From contig DWZA01000020.1 in the NCBI GenBank assembly GCA_019118365.1, positions 1-64,000 of the forward strand: DNA of 64,000 bases, given 5' to 3'. The position numbers and the translations under genes are program-made. This document shows, piece by piece, positions 44,659-53,784 of the stretch; the first letter of the stretch is position 1; each line of letters begins with the position of its first letter. Source of the stretch: Candidatus Lachnoclostridium stercoravium. GTDB taxonomy: Bacteria > Bacillota > Clostridia > Lachnospirales > Lachnospiraceae. Below the pieces are notes generated by a model. It was given only the letters and a program-made list of their open reading frames with translations. It was not told the origin of the DNA and searched no databases.

Positions 44659-45516
44659 ATGGAAGAGAAAAAATCCAGAAGTCAGTTTCTGACTGTTATG
44701 AAGGCTTTGAGCCGGAATAAAATGGCGATCGTGGGTTTGATCATCCTGATCATCCTCGTATTTGCGGGAACCTTTGCCCATGTGATCGCACCGTATGACT
44801 ACGCGGCACAGGATCTGCAGAACGCGTTCCAGCATCCAAACGCGCAGCATCTGTTCGGAACAGACGAATTTGGCCGCGACATTTTCAGCCGTATCATTTA
44901 CGGAGCGAGAATGTCCCTGCTGGTAGGCTTCGTATCCGTAGGTATCGCCGTGATCGTAGGCGGCGCTTTGGGAGCTGTAGCCGGCTACTACGGAAAACGG
45001 ATCGACAATATCATCATGCGTCTGATGGATATCCTGTTAGCAGTTCCGCAGACACTGCTCGCGATCGCGATCGTAGCGGCTCTGGGAACAGGACTTGTAA
45101 ACCTGATGATCGCCGTTGGTATTTCATCCGTACCTACATACGCCAGGATCGTAAGAGCCTCCGTGCTGACGATCCGCGAGGAAGAGTACATCGAAGCGGC
45201 AAGGGCTTCAGGAACCAGCAATACAAAGATCATTATGAAACATATCCTGCCTAACTGCGTGGCTCCGGTTATCGTTCAGGTAACCCTGGGTATCGCCAGC
45301 GCCATCCTGACAGCGGCGGGCATGAGCTTTATCGGACTGGGAATCCAGCCGCCGGAAGCAGAGTGGGGCAACATGCTTTCTTCCGGACGTGATTATATCA
45401 GAGGTTATTCCTATATGACCATGTTCCCTGGTCTGGCTATCGTTATCACCGTTCTTTCCCTGAACCTTCTGGGAGACGGCTTAAGAGATGCCCTTGACCC
45501 GAAACTTAGAAATTAA
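44659..45516 (+). CDS. Dipeptide/oligopeptide-type ABC transporter permease (DppC/OppC/NikC family)
   Basis: 285 residues, six helices; NKMAIVGLIILIILVFAGTFA first helix, HLFGTDEFGRDIFSRIIYGAR is the family signature, and EEYIEAARASGTSNTKIIMKH is the ATPase-contact EAA loop. Pairs with the DppB-type protein before it. GGAGG lies upstream of the ATG. Confidence 0.95.
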   Translation: MEEKKSRSQFLTVMKALSRNKMAIVGLIILIILVFAGTFAHVIAPYDYAAQDLQNAFQHPNAQHLFGTDEFGRDIFSRIIYGARMSLLVGFVSVGIAVIVGGALGAVAGYYGKRIDNIIMRLMDILLAVPQTLLAIAIVAALGTGLVNLMIAVGISSVPTYARIVRASVLTIREEEYIEAARASGTSNTKIIMKHILPNCVAPVIVQVTLGIASAILTAAGMSFIGLGIQPPEAEWGNMLSSGRDYIRGYSYMTMFPGLAIVITVLSLNLLGDGLRDALDPKLRN

Positions 45517-45534
45517 TGAAAGGCGGTACAGAAC

Positions 45535-46569
45535 ATGGGAAACGAGAACTCAAGCGCTGTTAAGCTGCAGAAAACAGAAGAAAAAAATCTTCTTGATATT
45601 AAAAATTTAAGCGTTACATATAAGTCGGAAGACGGCCTCGTTTATGCGGTAAACGACCTGAATTTAAGCATTGGCGAACAGGAAACCCTGGGATTCGTAG
45701 GGGAGACGGGAGCCGGCAAGACGACCACCGCTATGGCGATCATGGGCCTTCTGCCTGTGCCGCCGGCAAAAGTAACCTCCGGCGAGATCTATTTCGACGG
45801 AAAGGACATGTTAAAGATCAGCGACAAGGAGCGCAGAAGCATCCTTGGCGAGAAGATCTCCATGATCTTCCAGGATCCTATGACATCCCTGAACCCTTCC
45901 ATGAAGGTAGGCGACCAGATCATCGAGATGATCCGCCTTCACAAAAAAGTTTCAAAGAAGGAAGCTTTTGAGGAAGCCTGCCAGCTTCTGGAGCTGGTTG
46001 GTATCCGTAGAGAACGTGTCAACGACTATCCACATCAGTTCTCCGGCGGTATGAAACAGAGGGTGGTCATCGCTATCGCCCTGGCCTGCCGCCCGAAGAT
46101 GATCATTGCGGACGAGCCGACCACAGCTCTGGACGTAACTATCCAGGCGCAGGTTATGAACCTGATCAAACAGTTAAAGGAAAAATTCGGTACATCTATG
46201 ATCCTGATCACCCATGACCTGGGAATCGTTGCGGAGATCTGCGACAAGGTTGCCATCATGTATGCAGGTCAGGTGGTAGAATATGCAGACGTAGTAAAGA
46301 TCTACAATAATCCGTGCCACCCGTACACTAAGGGATTGTTCAACTCTATCCCGAAACTGGATACGGAGGAAGAATGGCTGGAAGAGATCCACGGACTTCC
46401 GCCGGAGCCTACAGAGAGGATCGAAGGCTGCTCCTTCAGCCCAAGATGTCCAAACTGCATGGAGATCTGCAAACATAAGAAACCGGATATCACTTATATT
46501 GACGGCGAGCATTACACCAGATGCTTCTTATACGAGAAACAGCAGGAGGAGGTAAAAGACAGTGAGTAA
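45535..46569 (+). CDS. ABC transporter ATP-binding protein (DppD/OppD family)
   Basis: 344 residues. Walker A GETGAGKTT, signature FSGGMKQRVVIA, Walker B MIIADEPTTALD and the H-loop ILITHDLGIVAE are complete. The C-terminal oligopeptide-transporter domain contains a cysteine cluster (CSFSPRCPNCMEICKHKKP). It is the first of two different ATPases of the importer and overlaps the next gene by 8 nt. Confidence 0.96.
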   Translation: MGNENSSAVKLQKTEEKNLLDIKNLSVTYKSEDGLVYAVNDLNLSIGEQETLGFVGETGAGKTTTAMAIMGLLPVPPAKVTSGEIYFDGKDMLKISDKERRSILGEKISMIFQDPMTSLNPSMKVGDQIIEMIRLHKKVSKKEAFEEACQLLELVGIRRERVNDYPHQFSGGMKQRVVIAIALACRPKMIIADEPTTALDVTIQAQVMNLIKQLKEKFGTSMILITHDLGIVAEICDKVAIMYAGQVVEYADVVKIYNNPCHPYTKGLFNSIPKLDTEEEWLEEIHGLPPEPTERIEGCSFSPRCPNCMEICKHKKPDITYIDGEHYTRCFLYEKQQEEVKDSE

Positions 46570-47530
46570 TCAGGCAGAAAAGCTGGTTGAGATCAACCAC
46601 CTGAAAAAATATTTCCACGTCAACAAGGGACTTCTCCATGCTGTTGACGACGTAAGCTTTTATATCAATAAAGGCGAGACATTAGGCCTGGTAGGCGAAT
46701 CCGGATGCGGAAAGTCCACCACAGGCAGAACGATCATCCGCCTTCTGGAAGCTGACAGCGGAGAGGTGATCTTCCACGGAGAAAACGTACTGGCATTTAA
46801 CCAGAGCCAGATGCATACATTCCGCCAGCACGTACAGATGGTGTTCCAGGATCCTTATTCTTCCCTGAACCCAAGGCTTTCTGTATTCGACCTGATCGCA
46901 GAGCCGCTGACCAACATCGAAGAATACCAGAAAGACAGGAAGAAACTGGACGCGCGAGTCAGGGACCTGATGGATGTCGTTGGACTTTCCAGAAGGCTGA
47001 TCAACGCGTATCCTCACGAGCTGGACGGCGGAAGAAGACAGAGGGTCGGCATCGCCAGAGCCCTTTCCGTAAGACCAGAGTTTATCGTTCTGGACGAGCC
47101 GGTATCCGCCCTGGACGTTTGTATCCAGGCGCAGATCATCAACCTGCTTAAGAGGCTGCAGCAGGATATGGGACTGACCTATCTGTTCATCTCCCATGAT
47201 TTAAGCGTTGTAAAACACATCAGCAGCCGTATCGGCGTTATGTACCTGGGCAAGATCGTGGAGTTAAGCGATTACAAGACGATCTTCGCAAATCCGACCC
47301 ATCCGTATACCCAGGCCCTGCTTTCCGCGATCCCGATCCCGAAAGTAGGCATCGAAAGACATCAGATCATCCTGAGCGGAGACGTGCCAAGCCCCGTAAA
47401 CCTGCCGGGAGGCTGCCGCTTCGCAGGACGCTGCCCCTATGCCCAGGAGCGCTGTAAGACAGAAGATCCTGAGCTTAGAGATATCGGCGACCACCACTAT
47501 GTGGCCTGCCATCTGGCAGAGAAGAAGTAG
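46562..47530 (+). CDS. ABC transporter ATP-binding protein (DppF/OppF family)
   Basis: 322 residues, GTG start after AGGAGG. Walker A GESGCGKST, Walker B FIVLDEPVSALD and H-loop LFISHDLSVV are intact. The signature is ELDGGRRQR, with Asp instead of Ser of the LSGGQ motif; I know this as a recurrent form among clostridial DppF proteins, so it need not mean loss of activity. C-terminal GGCRFAGRCPYAQERC cysteine cluster matches its partner. Confidence 0.95.
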   Translation: MSNQAEKLVEINHLKKYFHVNKGLLHAVDDVSFYINKGETLGLVGESGCGKSTTGRTIIRLLEADSGEVIFHGENVLAFNQSQMHTFRQHVQMVFQDPYSSLNPRLSVFDLIAEPLTNIEEYQKDRKKLDARVRDLMDVVGLSRRLINAYPHELDGGRRQRVGIARALSVRPEFIVLDEPVSALDVCIQAQIINLLKRLQQDMGLTYLFISHDLSVVKHISSRIGVMYLGKIVELSDYKTIFANPTHPYTQALLSAIPIPKVGIERHQIILSGDVPSPVNLPGGCRFAGRCPYAQERCKTEDPELRDIGDHHYVACHLAEKK

Positions 47531-47624
47531 AGCGATCCTGTCCGTTCGGACAGTTTGCGATAACAGGAAGACTCAGGCTTAAAAGGCCCGTCCTATCCTA
47601 AATAAAAAAGGAGAGAAAAAGATT

Positions 47625-49187
47625 ATGAGAAAACTGAAAAAAGCCATCAGCGTTGCGCTGGCCATCACCGTAGCAGTTTCCTTAATGGCAGGCTGCGGCG
47701 GCGGTTCCTCATCAGAACCGGAAGTGAAAGACACCCTGACAGTAGCGATCACAGGAGATCCGCCAACCCTGGATCCTCACGAATCCTCCACCTCCAGCAG
47801 CGTAAACAACTTAAACCCTGTTTACGAGACTCTGGTAAGATATGATGAGAACGGCGAGATCGTTCCGTGCCTGGCTACAGAGTGGGAGCGTCTGGACGAC
47901 CTGCGTTGGCAGTTCAAACTGAGAGAAGGCGTGAAGTTCCACAACGGCGAGACAATGACAGCAAACGACGTTCTGTTCAGCTTAAAGAGAGCTACAGGAC
48001 CAGAGGGAGCAAAGGTTGCATACATCATGTCCGCGATCGATGCTGACAACTGCGAAGTCGTAGACGACAATACGATTATCATTGCTACTCACGAGCCATT
48101 CTCCCCATTGATCGGCTACCTTCCATACATTGGAGCTGTTGTAGTAAGCGAGAAGGAATTTACAGAGGATCCGGAAGGAGCCGCTTTAAATCCAGTAGGT
48201 ACAGGCCCATTCAAATTCGTTTCCTGGACGAAGAACGACCGCTGCGTATATGAGAGAAACGAAGATTACTGGGGCGAGAAACCAGCTTACAAGAACCTGA
48301 TCATCCGTACCATCGTTGAGGCAAACAGCCGTGTGATCGAGCTTGAATCCGGCAACATCGATATCGCTCTTGATATCCCGGCAAACGACGTAGAGAGACT
48401 TGATTCCGCAGAGGATACCAATGTATTAAAGCAGGCAAGTACTGTTGTTGAGTACCTGTGCATGAACGTAACAAAGGCTCCGTTAGACGATGTAAGAGTA
48501 AGACAGGCTATCGACTGGGCTCTTGACGAGCAGGCGATCCTGGACGCTGTATGGAGAGGAAACGCACAGTACAGCCCGACAACTGTAACTCCTGTTATGA
48601 AGTATTATGATGATTCTGATACCGATTGCAGATATGATCCGGAGAAGGCAAAAGAACTCCTTGCAGAAGCAGGCGTTTCTGACCTTCACTTCACACTGAG
48701 CATTGCAGAGAATGCAAACAGACTGAACGCAGCTACCATTATCCAGAGCATGCTGGCTGAGGTTGGCATCACCATTGAGATCCAGAGCTACGAGTCCGGT
48801 ACCTTCTACGACATGGTAGACGCAGGCGAGACAGAGATGATCATCGTTGGATTCGGCGCAGTTGGATTCCCAGAGCCGGACAACAACATTTACGGACCAT
48901 TCCACAGCAAACAGATCCCGACCAACAACATGGGATTCTACAGCGATCCTGCACTGGATGAGATGCTGGATGCACAGAGAACCACAGACGATGGTCCGGA
49001 AAGAGAAGAGATCATCAAGAACATCCAGAAGTATCTCCGTGAGAACCTGCCTGTAGTGCCGATCGCAAATACTCAGCAGGTAGTAGGCGTAAGAAGCGAC
49101 GTACAGGGCTTCACACCAACACCGGCAGCAAGCCACTTCTACGACAAAGTTTACTTTGGAACAGCAGAAGGAACGACAGCAGAATAA
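47625..49187 (+). CDS. ABC transporter substrate-binding lipoprotein (DppA/OppA, SBP_bac_5)
   Basis: 520 residues. Lipobox LMAGC with Cys24, a Gly/Ser linker, then the cluster C binding protein: DTLTVAITGDPPTLDPH, YETLVRYDENGEIVPCLATEW, VKFHNGETMTANDVLFSLKR and NPVGTGPFKFVSW. Captures the substrate outside the cell. The adjacent amidohydrolases suggest that it may bind something other than a peptide, but this cannot be read from the sequence. A CTGTCC/GGACAG hairpin lies in the 94-nt gap before it and may set a higher mRNA level for this gene. Confidence 0.95.
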   Translation: MRKLKKAISVALAITVAVSLMAGCGGGSSSEPEVKDTLTVAITGDPPTLDPHESSTSSSVNNLNPVYETLVRYDENGEIVPCLATEWERLDDLRWQFKLREGVKFHNGETMTANDVLFSLKRATGPEGAKVAYIMSAIDADNCEVVDDNTIIIATHEPFSPLIGYLPYIGAVVVSEKEFTEDPEGAALNPVGTGPFKFVSWTKNDRCVYERNEDYWGEKPAYKNLIIRTIVEANSRVIELESGNIDIALDIPANDVERLDSAEDTNVLKQASTVVEYLCMNVTKAPLDDVRVRQAIDWALDEQAILDAVWRGNAQYSPTTVTPVMKYYDDSDTDCRYDPEKAKELLAEAGVSDLHFTLSIAENANRLNAATIIQSMLAEVGITIEIQSYESGTFYDMVDAGETEMIIVGFGAVGFPEPDNNIYGPFHSKQIPTNNMGFYSDPALDEMLDAQRTTDDGPEREEIIKNIQKYLRENLPVVPIANTQQVVGVRSDVQGFTPTPAASHFYDKVYFGTAEGTTAE

Positions 49188-49242
49188 TTTTATAAACAGT
49201 CCAGTGGCGGCAGGAAAATGAGCCGTCCTGAACGAACGGATA

Positions 49243-49293
49243 GGGACCGCAAGACCAGATGCCAGACGTCTGCGAACGCGGCCCCTTTTTCTT
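49243..49293 (+). terminator. Terminator after substrate-binding protein gene
   Basis: GGGACCGC pairs with GCGGCCCC with one mismatch; the loop holds an AGACGTCT palindrome; TTTTTCTT follows. Partial read-through into the amidohydrolase genes is likely if they share the promoter. Confidence 0.65.
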
Positions 49294-49303
49294 CATAAAA
49301 TCG

Positions 49304-49327
49304 GTAACCGTTCAGCTGAACGGTTGC
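49304..49327. repeat. Fused terminal inverted repeats (minimal R1/R3-type element)
   Basis: AACCGTTCAGCTGAACGGTT at 49306-49325 is a perfect 20-bp palindrome, extended by GT and GC. It equals the left end of R1 joined directly to its right end with no interior. It is 28 nt before the amidohydrolase start. Confidence 0.65.
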
Positions 49328-49354
49328 TAAAATTGCAGATAGAAGGAGCGAACC

Positions 49355-50815
49355 ATGATCACAAAACTGAAAGCTTCCTATGTGATCGGCTACGACGGTA
49401 CAGACCACGTGATCATACCGGACGGCGAAGTCGTTTATGAAAACGATACGATCATTTACGTAGGAAAACATTATGAAGGAGCAGTCGATAAGACAGAGGA
49501 TGCAGGAAACGCAGTAGTCATGCCTGGCTTCATCGACTTAAACGCCCTGGGGGACATTGATCACGACATTCTCCATACAGAGGCGTACAGCAATATGCGC
49601 AACAGCCTGAACCCCTCAGAGGAATATTTTGAAAAGGGGACCCACGAGGTCATGACAGCGGAAGAAGAGGCTTTTAAGTCTCTGTACGCTTATACGCAGC
49701 TGATCATGCACGGCGTGACCACAGCCATGCCGATCACATCTACGTATTATAAAAAATGGGCGGATACTTATGAGGAAGAGGAAGCCGGCGTCCATCACGC
49801 AGGAAAGCTGGGCCTGAGGCTCTATACCTCTCCAAGCTATCAGTGCGGTTTTAACGTAGTGCGCCCGGACGGGACGATGACGGTACGCTATAAAGAAGGC
49901 TGGGGAGAAGAAGGCCTGGAAAGAGCAGTGAAATTTATCCGCAAATACGACGGAGCCTACGACGGACTGATCCGCGGCGCGCTGCTTCCGGAAAGGATCG
50001 AGACGCAGACTGAGGAAAACCTGATCCACACCATGGAGTATGCAAAGGAGTTAGGCTGCCCGATCAAGCTCCACGCCGCCCAGGGACAGTTTGAATACCG
50101 TTTTATCAAAGAAAAGACAGGAAAGAGTCCGGTGGAATATCTGGACAGCCTTGGATTTTTAGGGAAAAATGTGGGTATCCCTCACTGCTATATCGTGAAG
50201 GGGACCAGATGGGTAAAGGATGAAGGAGACGATCTGGCTATTCTTGCCCGCACAGGAACGACAGCCATCTTCTGTCCGATCATCATCGGAAGAAGCGGCC
50301 ATTACCAGGATTCTTTTGCCAGCTACCAGGCGAGAAACATCAATGTAGCCATCGGAACCGACACCTTCCCGCCGGATTTCTTCCAGAATATCCGCACCGC
50401 CTCTATGTTTTCGCAGGCAGTGGAAGATAAAGTGGAAGGCTCCACATTTGCAGATATTTACCGCGCAGTGACATTAGGCGGATCCGCTTACCTGGGAAGA
50501 GACGACCTGGGACGTCTGTGCAAGGGGGCAAAGGCCGACATGATCGCCGTAGATCTGGAGGATTTCCATATGGGAGCTATCGACGATCCGATCCGTACCA
50601 TCTTTATGTGCGGCTCCGGACGGGATGTGAAGATGTCCGTCATTAACGGACGCACGGTAATGAAAGACCGTCAGATCGAAGGCATTGACCTGGAGGAATT
50701 AAAGGCAAAAGGGCAGAAATACTATGACAAGATGAAGCTGGGATATCTGGAGAGAGATTACCGCCATCTGCCGGAAGAAGAGCTGTTCCGCCCGTCTTAC
50801 AGGATCGTGAGATAA
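49355..50815 (+). CDS. Amidohydrolase-superfamily protein lacking the HxH metal motif
   Basis: 486 residues with the amidohydrolase barrel and flanking beta-sandwich (start KASYVIGYDGTDHVIIPDGEVVYENDTI; end GAKADMIAVDLEDF). The beta-1 site reads PGFIDLNALGDIDH, so N63 and L65 replace the two histidines usually found as HxH. Later ligands remain: His in IKLHAAQG, His in GIPHCYIVKG and Asp in IGTDTFPPDFF. One-metal catalysis as in chlorohydrolase-like subgroups is possible. GGAGCG ribosome site. With the next gene and the ABC importer it forms a catabolic module; the substrate is unknown. Confidence 0.85.
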   Translation: MITKLKASYVIGYDGTDHVIIPDGEVVYENDTIIYVGKHYEGAVDKTEDAGNAVVMPGFIDLNALGDIDHDILHTEAYSNMRNSLNPSEEYFEKGTHEVMTAEEEAFKSLYAYTQLIMHGVTTAMPITSTYYKKWADTYEEEEAGVHHAGKLGLRLYTSPSYQCGFNVVRPDGTMTVRYKEGWGEEGLERAVKFIRKYDGAYDGLIRGALLPERIETQTEENLIHTMEYAKELGCPIKLHAAQGQFEYRFIKEKTGKSPVEYLDSLGFLGKNVGIPHCYIVKGTRWVKDEGDDLAILARTGTTAIFCPIIIGRSGHYQDSFASYQARNINVAIGTDTFPPDFFQNIRTASMFSQAVEDKVEGSTFADIYRAVTLGGSAYLGRDDLGRLCKGAKADMIAVDLEDFHMGAIDDPIRTIFMCGSGRDVKMSVINGRTVMKDRQIEGIDLEELKAKGQKYYDKMKLGYLERDYRHLPEEELFRPSYRIVR

Positions 50816-50818
50816 CAT

Positions 50819-50887
50819 TAACCGTTCAGCCGCGTAGCTATTTGCCAGCGCTTTTTATGGCATATCCTGGCCCACGGCTGAACGGTC
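50819..50887. repeat. R1 short internal-deletion copy 6
   Basis: Starts TTAACCGTTCAGCCG and ends CACGGCTGAACGGT; the 40-nt middle keeps only a GGCATATCCTGG piece of the first R1 stem. Between the two amidohydrolase genes. Confidence 0.7.
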
Positions 50888-50912
50888 AGAAATAGCAGAA
50901 AGGGGAAAAGAT

Positions 50913-52415
50913 ATGTTTGATACGCTGCTGATCAACGCATATGTGATCACCATGGACGAGAAGCGCCGCGTCCTGGAAAACGGAGCCGTTGGCATTGAAA
51001 ACGGCAGGATCTCTTTTGTAGGCGATACGGAAGAGGGAAAAAAATTCGGCGCAAAAGAAGTGATCGACTGCAAAAACCACGTAGTTATGCCTGGATTTGT
51101 GGATGCTCACGGACATGGAGGCCATTCCGCATTTAAGTCTATCGTAGAGGATACCAGCTACTGGATGCCGGTCATGACTCACACATATAAGAATTATATT
51201 ACCGATGAGTTCTGGTATAACGAGGGACGTCTGTCTGCACTGGAAAGACTTCACGCAGGCGTGACCACAGGCGTATGCGTCCTGGGCTCCCAGCCAAGAT
51301 GCGATTCACCGGTTCCTGCTATGAACAACGCGAAAGCTTATGCAGAAGTAGGAGTAAAGGATATTGTGTGTACAGGCCCGTGCCATACGCCGTGGCCTCA
51401 CCGCTTCAGCCGCTACGTAAACGGCGAGAGGCATATGAGCGAAGTAAGCTATGAAACAGTCCTGGAAAGCCTGGAAACTGTCGTATCCCAGCTGAACCAC
51501 GCTAACAACGACAAGACGAGAGCGTATGTGGCTCCGTTCGGAGTTGTGACCAGCGTGGATCCGTCCGCGCCGACCCCGGCAGACCGCTGCGTAAAGCTTA
51601 CCGACCATGACCGCCGTCAGGCAAAAGAGATGAGAAGGATCGCTGAGAAATACAGCACCAGGATCCATACGGATGCCTTCGGCGGTATGATCCATCTGGC
51701 TTACCAGGATAAAGAAAACGCTCTTTTAGGCCCGGACGTACACCTTCAGCACTGTACAGGCCTTTCTATGGACGAGACGCTGATCCTGGCAAAGACAGAC
51801 ACCCATGTGAGCGTTGCTCCGGGAATGCGCCAGTTAGAGAAACGTACTCCTGTGATCGAGCTTCTGGAATTAGGCGCCACAGTAGCCCTTACCACAGATG
51901 GCTCCATGCTCACATCCGGCTTCGATATGTTCGACGCTATGAAGCGGGCAAAGATGATCTTCCGTAAGGCATGGAACGACGACTTCTATCTGCCGTCGGA
52001 AAAGCTTCTGGAAATGACCACCATCGACGCTGCAAAATGCGTCGGCATGGAAAAAGAGATCGGTTCCCTGGAAGTTGGAAAGAGGGCGGACGTGATCGCT
52101 ATCAACCTGATGAACCCAAGGCTTATGCCGAGGATCAATATCATCGATACCCTGGTAGGCAACGGCCACCCGTCCGATGTGGATACAGTCATCGTTGACG
52201 GCGAAGTCCTTTTAAGAGAAGGAAAAGCTGTTTCTGTAAACGAGGAAGAAGTGCTCTTAAAGGCAGAACAGGAAGCTTTGGAGACAGCGGAACGGGCGGC
52301 TCACCTCCATCCGTTCGCATGGCCGAAGAAGCCGCAGTGGGGACAGGTAAAGATGTACTTTGACGAAGAAAGGTTCAATCTGGAAGAGAACCGGAAAGAC
52401 GGCGGACATTATTAA
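50913..52415 (+). CDS. Amidohydrolase family protein (deaminase/hydrolase type)
   Basis: 500 residues. The beta-1 motif is intact: [12 protein letters not shown] with H66 and H68. Further ligands are His in RIHTDAFGG, His in HLQHCTGLS and Asp in [11 protein letters not shown]. The overall form is like SAH/MTA deaminases, guanine deaminase and the AtzA/TrzN group. Together with a PucR activator and ABC importer, deamination or ring hydrolysis of an imported cyclic nitrogen compound is the best guess. GGGG-containing ribosome site upstream. It is followed by R1 copy 2 and a terminator hairpin. Confidence 0.9.
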   Translation: MFDTLLINAYVITMDEKRRVLENGAVGIENGRISFVGDTEEGKKFGAKEVIDCKNHVVMPGFVDAHGHGGHSAFKSIVEDTSYWMPVMTHTYKNYITDEFWYNEGRLSALERLHAGVTTGVCVLGSQPRCDSPVPAMNNAKAYAEVGVKDIVCTGPCHTPWPHRFSRYVNGERHMSEVSYETVLESLETVVSQLNHANNDKTRAYVAPFGVVTSVDPSAPTPADRCVKLTDHDRRQAKEMRRIAEKYSTRIHTDAFGGMIHLAYQDKENALLGPDVHLQHCTGLSMDETLILAKTDTHVSVAPGMRQLEKRTPVIELLELGATVALTTDGSMLTSGFDMFDAMKRAKMIFRKAWNDDFYLPSEKLLEMTTIDAAKCVGMEKEIGSLEVGKRADVIAINLMNPRLMPRINIIDTLVGNGHPSDVDTVIVDGEVLLREGKAVSVNEEEVLLKAEQEALETAERAAHLHPFAWPKKPQWGQVKMYFDEERFNLEENRKDGGHY

Positions 52416-52420
52416 ACACA

Positions 52421-52575
52421 GTAACTGTTCAGCCGTGCGCCAGGATATATGATAAAGAGCATTACAAGCTTGCTTGTAAAAGCGATTTGACATATATCCT
52501 GGCATAGGGATAACATCCCAGGCTTCTTGTCAGCACATTCTGTGCTGGCAAGAAGATACACGGCTGAACGGTTAC
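52421..52575 (+). repeat. R1 structured repeat, copy 2 (full length)
   Basis: The best full copy, 155 bp. Terminal inverted repeats GTAACTGTTCAGCCGTG and CACGGCTGAACGGTTAC agree at 16 of 17 positions. First stem CCAGGATATATG/CATATATCCTGG, inner TTACAAG/CTTGTAA, small hairpin GGGAT/ATCCC, second stem CTTCTTGTCAGCACA/TGTGCTGGCAAGAAG. Starts 6 nt after the amidohydrolase stop. Confidence 0.88.
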
Positions 52576-52580
52576 AAAAC

Positions 52581-52633
52581 ATAAAAAGAGATTAGAACAA
52601 AAATATTGTTTTAATCTCTTTTTATGTTATAAT
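52581..52633 (+). terminator. Terminator hairpin overlapping the ATPase-gene promoter
   Basis: ATAAAAAGAGATTA (52581-52594) pairs perfectly with TAATCTCTTTTTAT (52612-52625), with an inner AACAA/TTGTT stem. A promoter TTGTTT (52606-52611) and TATAAT (52628-52633), 16-nt spacer, is laid across the right arm. The hairpin ends the amidohydrolase transcript and could also serve as an operator for the ATPase gene. Confidence 0.7.
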
Positions 52634-52665
52634 ACTGATAAAAACAATGAAGGAAGGTGCATGCT

Positions 52666-53784
52666 GTGAAACTGTTACGAATTCGCGCGTCAAATTATAA
52701 AAACTGTTGCGACGATTTTACAATTGATCTTGTGGCAAAATCTAAAAAGACAAGTGAAGATAAGGAATACGAGCTGCAGGAAATTGCAGAGGATCTGTAT
52801 GCGTTTAATACAGCTGCATTTGTTGGAAAAAACGCCTCTGGTAAAACTTCGGCATTAGAGTTGATGGAGTGCGGCTATTCTATTCTCAGCGAATTTCGCT
52901 TGGAAGATAAACATTATAATTATGATAATGTAAAATTAGAAATTATTTTTTACTATGAGGATTACATTTACAAATATGATACAATATTAAAAGCTGATTC
53001 TAATTTGGGGAACAAGGCCAATTTTACAGATCAGCATATCTATCGAAAAAAATATTATAAATCCAAAATAAAAGAAATCTATTCCGATGAAGGATTTGAA
53101 GAGATAACGGGTCTGGGAGAACTTCCAGAAGATACATCGATTATATTCTTTGTACTGAAAAAGAAAGCGACCCGCGCTGTTTATTTCAATTGTGACGGCG
53201 AAGGCGCGGATAGCTATCACCTGATGTTCAGAGCGATGAAAACTTATAAAATATCCGAAACGGTTCTGATGAAAGTAATCAAGATCTTTGACGACAAGAT
53301 TAAAAACCTGGCAATGGTAGATGAAAAACATTACAAGCTTGAATACCAGGATTGTGTGAAAGAACTTTCGGACTCTGAGCTGGTCTATATGCTTTCCAGC
53401 GGTACGACAAAGGGTATCCTTTTGTATATTTTTGTAGTTGCAGCATTAGAAAATGGATTTGATCTTTTGATAGACGAAGTAGAAAATCATTTCCATAAAA
53501 CATTGGTTGAAAATATGATAAGTTTGTTTAAAGACAGGACTGTTAACAGAAGATCTGCAACATTGATATTTACCACACATTATTGTGAAGTTTTAGATTT
53601 GTTCAATCGTCAGGATAATATTTGGATCGCAAAATCAGACCATAAGATTCGTTTGGATAATATGTATGAAAGCTACAATATCAGGCCGGAGCTTCTAAAA
53701 AGCCGCCAGTTTTATAATAATGCTTTTGATACTGCTGTCAGCTATGAAGACCTCATGGCGCTGAAGAAGGAACTGATGAGATGA
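52666..53784 (+). CDS. AAA/ABC-type ATPase, defence-like (RloA/AAA_21-like)
   Basis: 372 residues. The ATPase head is split: N-terminal LLRIRASNYKNCCDDFTIDL strand, Walker A GKNASGKT at 54-61, a Lys/Tyr/Glu-rich middle, the signature-like LSSGTTKGI, Walker B FDLLIDEVENHFHK and the switch histidine in IFTTHYCEVLD. This is the plan of SMC-like AAA_21 proteins used in two-gene anti-phage systems and OLD-like nucleases. GTG 52666 is preferred since GGAAGG lies 8 nt upstream; GTG 52657 overlaps it. Clearly more AT-rich than its neighbours, a sign of transfer. It overlaps the next gene by ATGA; that gene is broken. Confidence 0.82.
   Translation: MKLLRIRASNYKNCCDDFTIDLVAKSKKTSEDKEYELQEIAEDLYAFNTAAFVGKNASGKTSALELMECGYSILSEFRLEDKHYNYDNVKLEIIFYYEDYIYKYDTILKADSNLGNKANFTDQHIYRKKYYKSKIKEIYSDEGFEEITGLGELPEDTSIIFFVLKKKATRAVYFNCDGEGADSYHLMFRAMKTYKISETVLMKVIKIFDDKIKNLAMVDEKHYKLEYQDCVKELSDSELVYMLSSGTTKGILLYIFVVAALENGFDLLIDEVENHFHKTLVENMISLFKDRTVNRRSATLIFTTHYCEVLDLFNRQDNIWIAKSDHKIRLDNMYESYNIRPELLKSRQFYNNAFDTAVSYEDLMALKKELMR

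Noticed and set aside
46562..47530. ELDGGRRQR in the second ATPase as a dead ABC signature
   Set aside because: Ser-to-Asp in this motif recurs in clostridial DppF-type proteins as far as I know, and all other motifs are intact.
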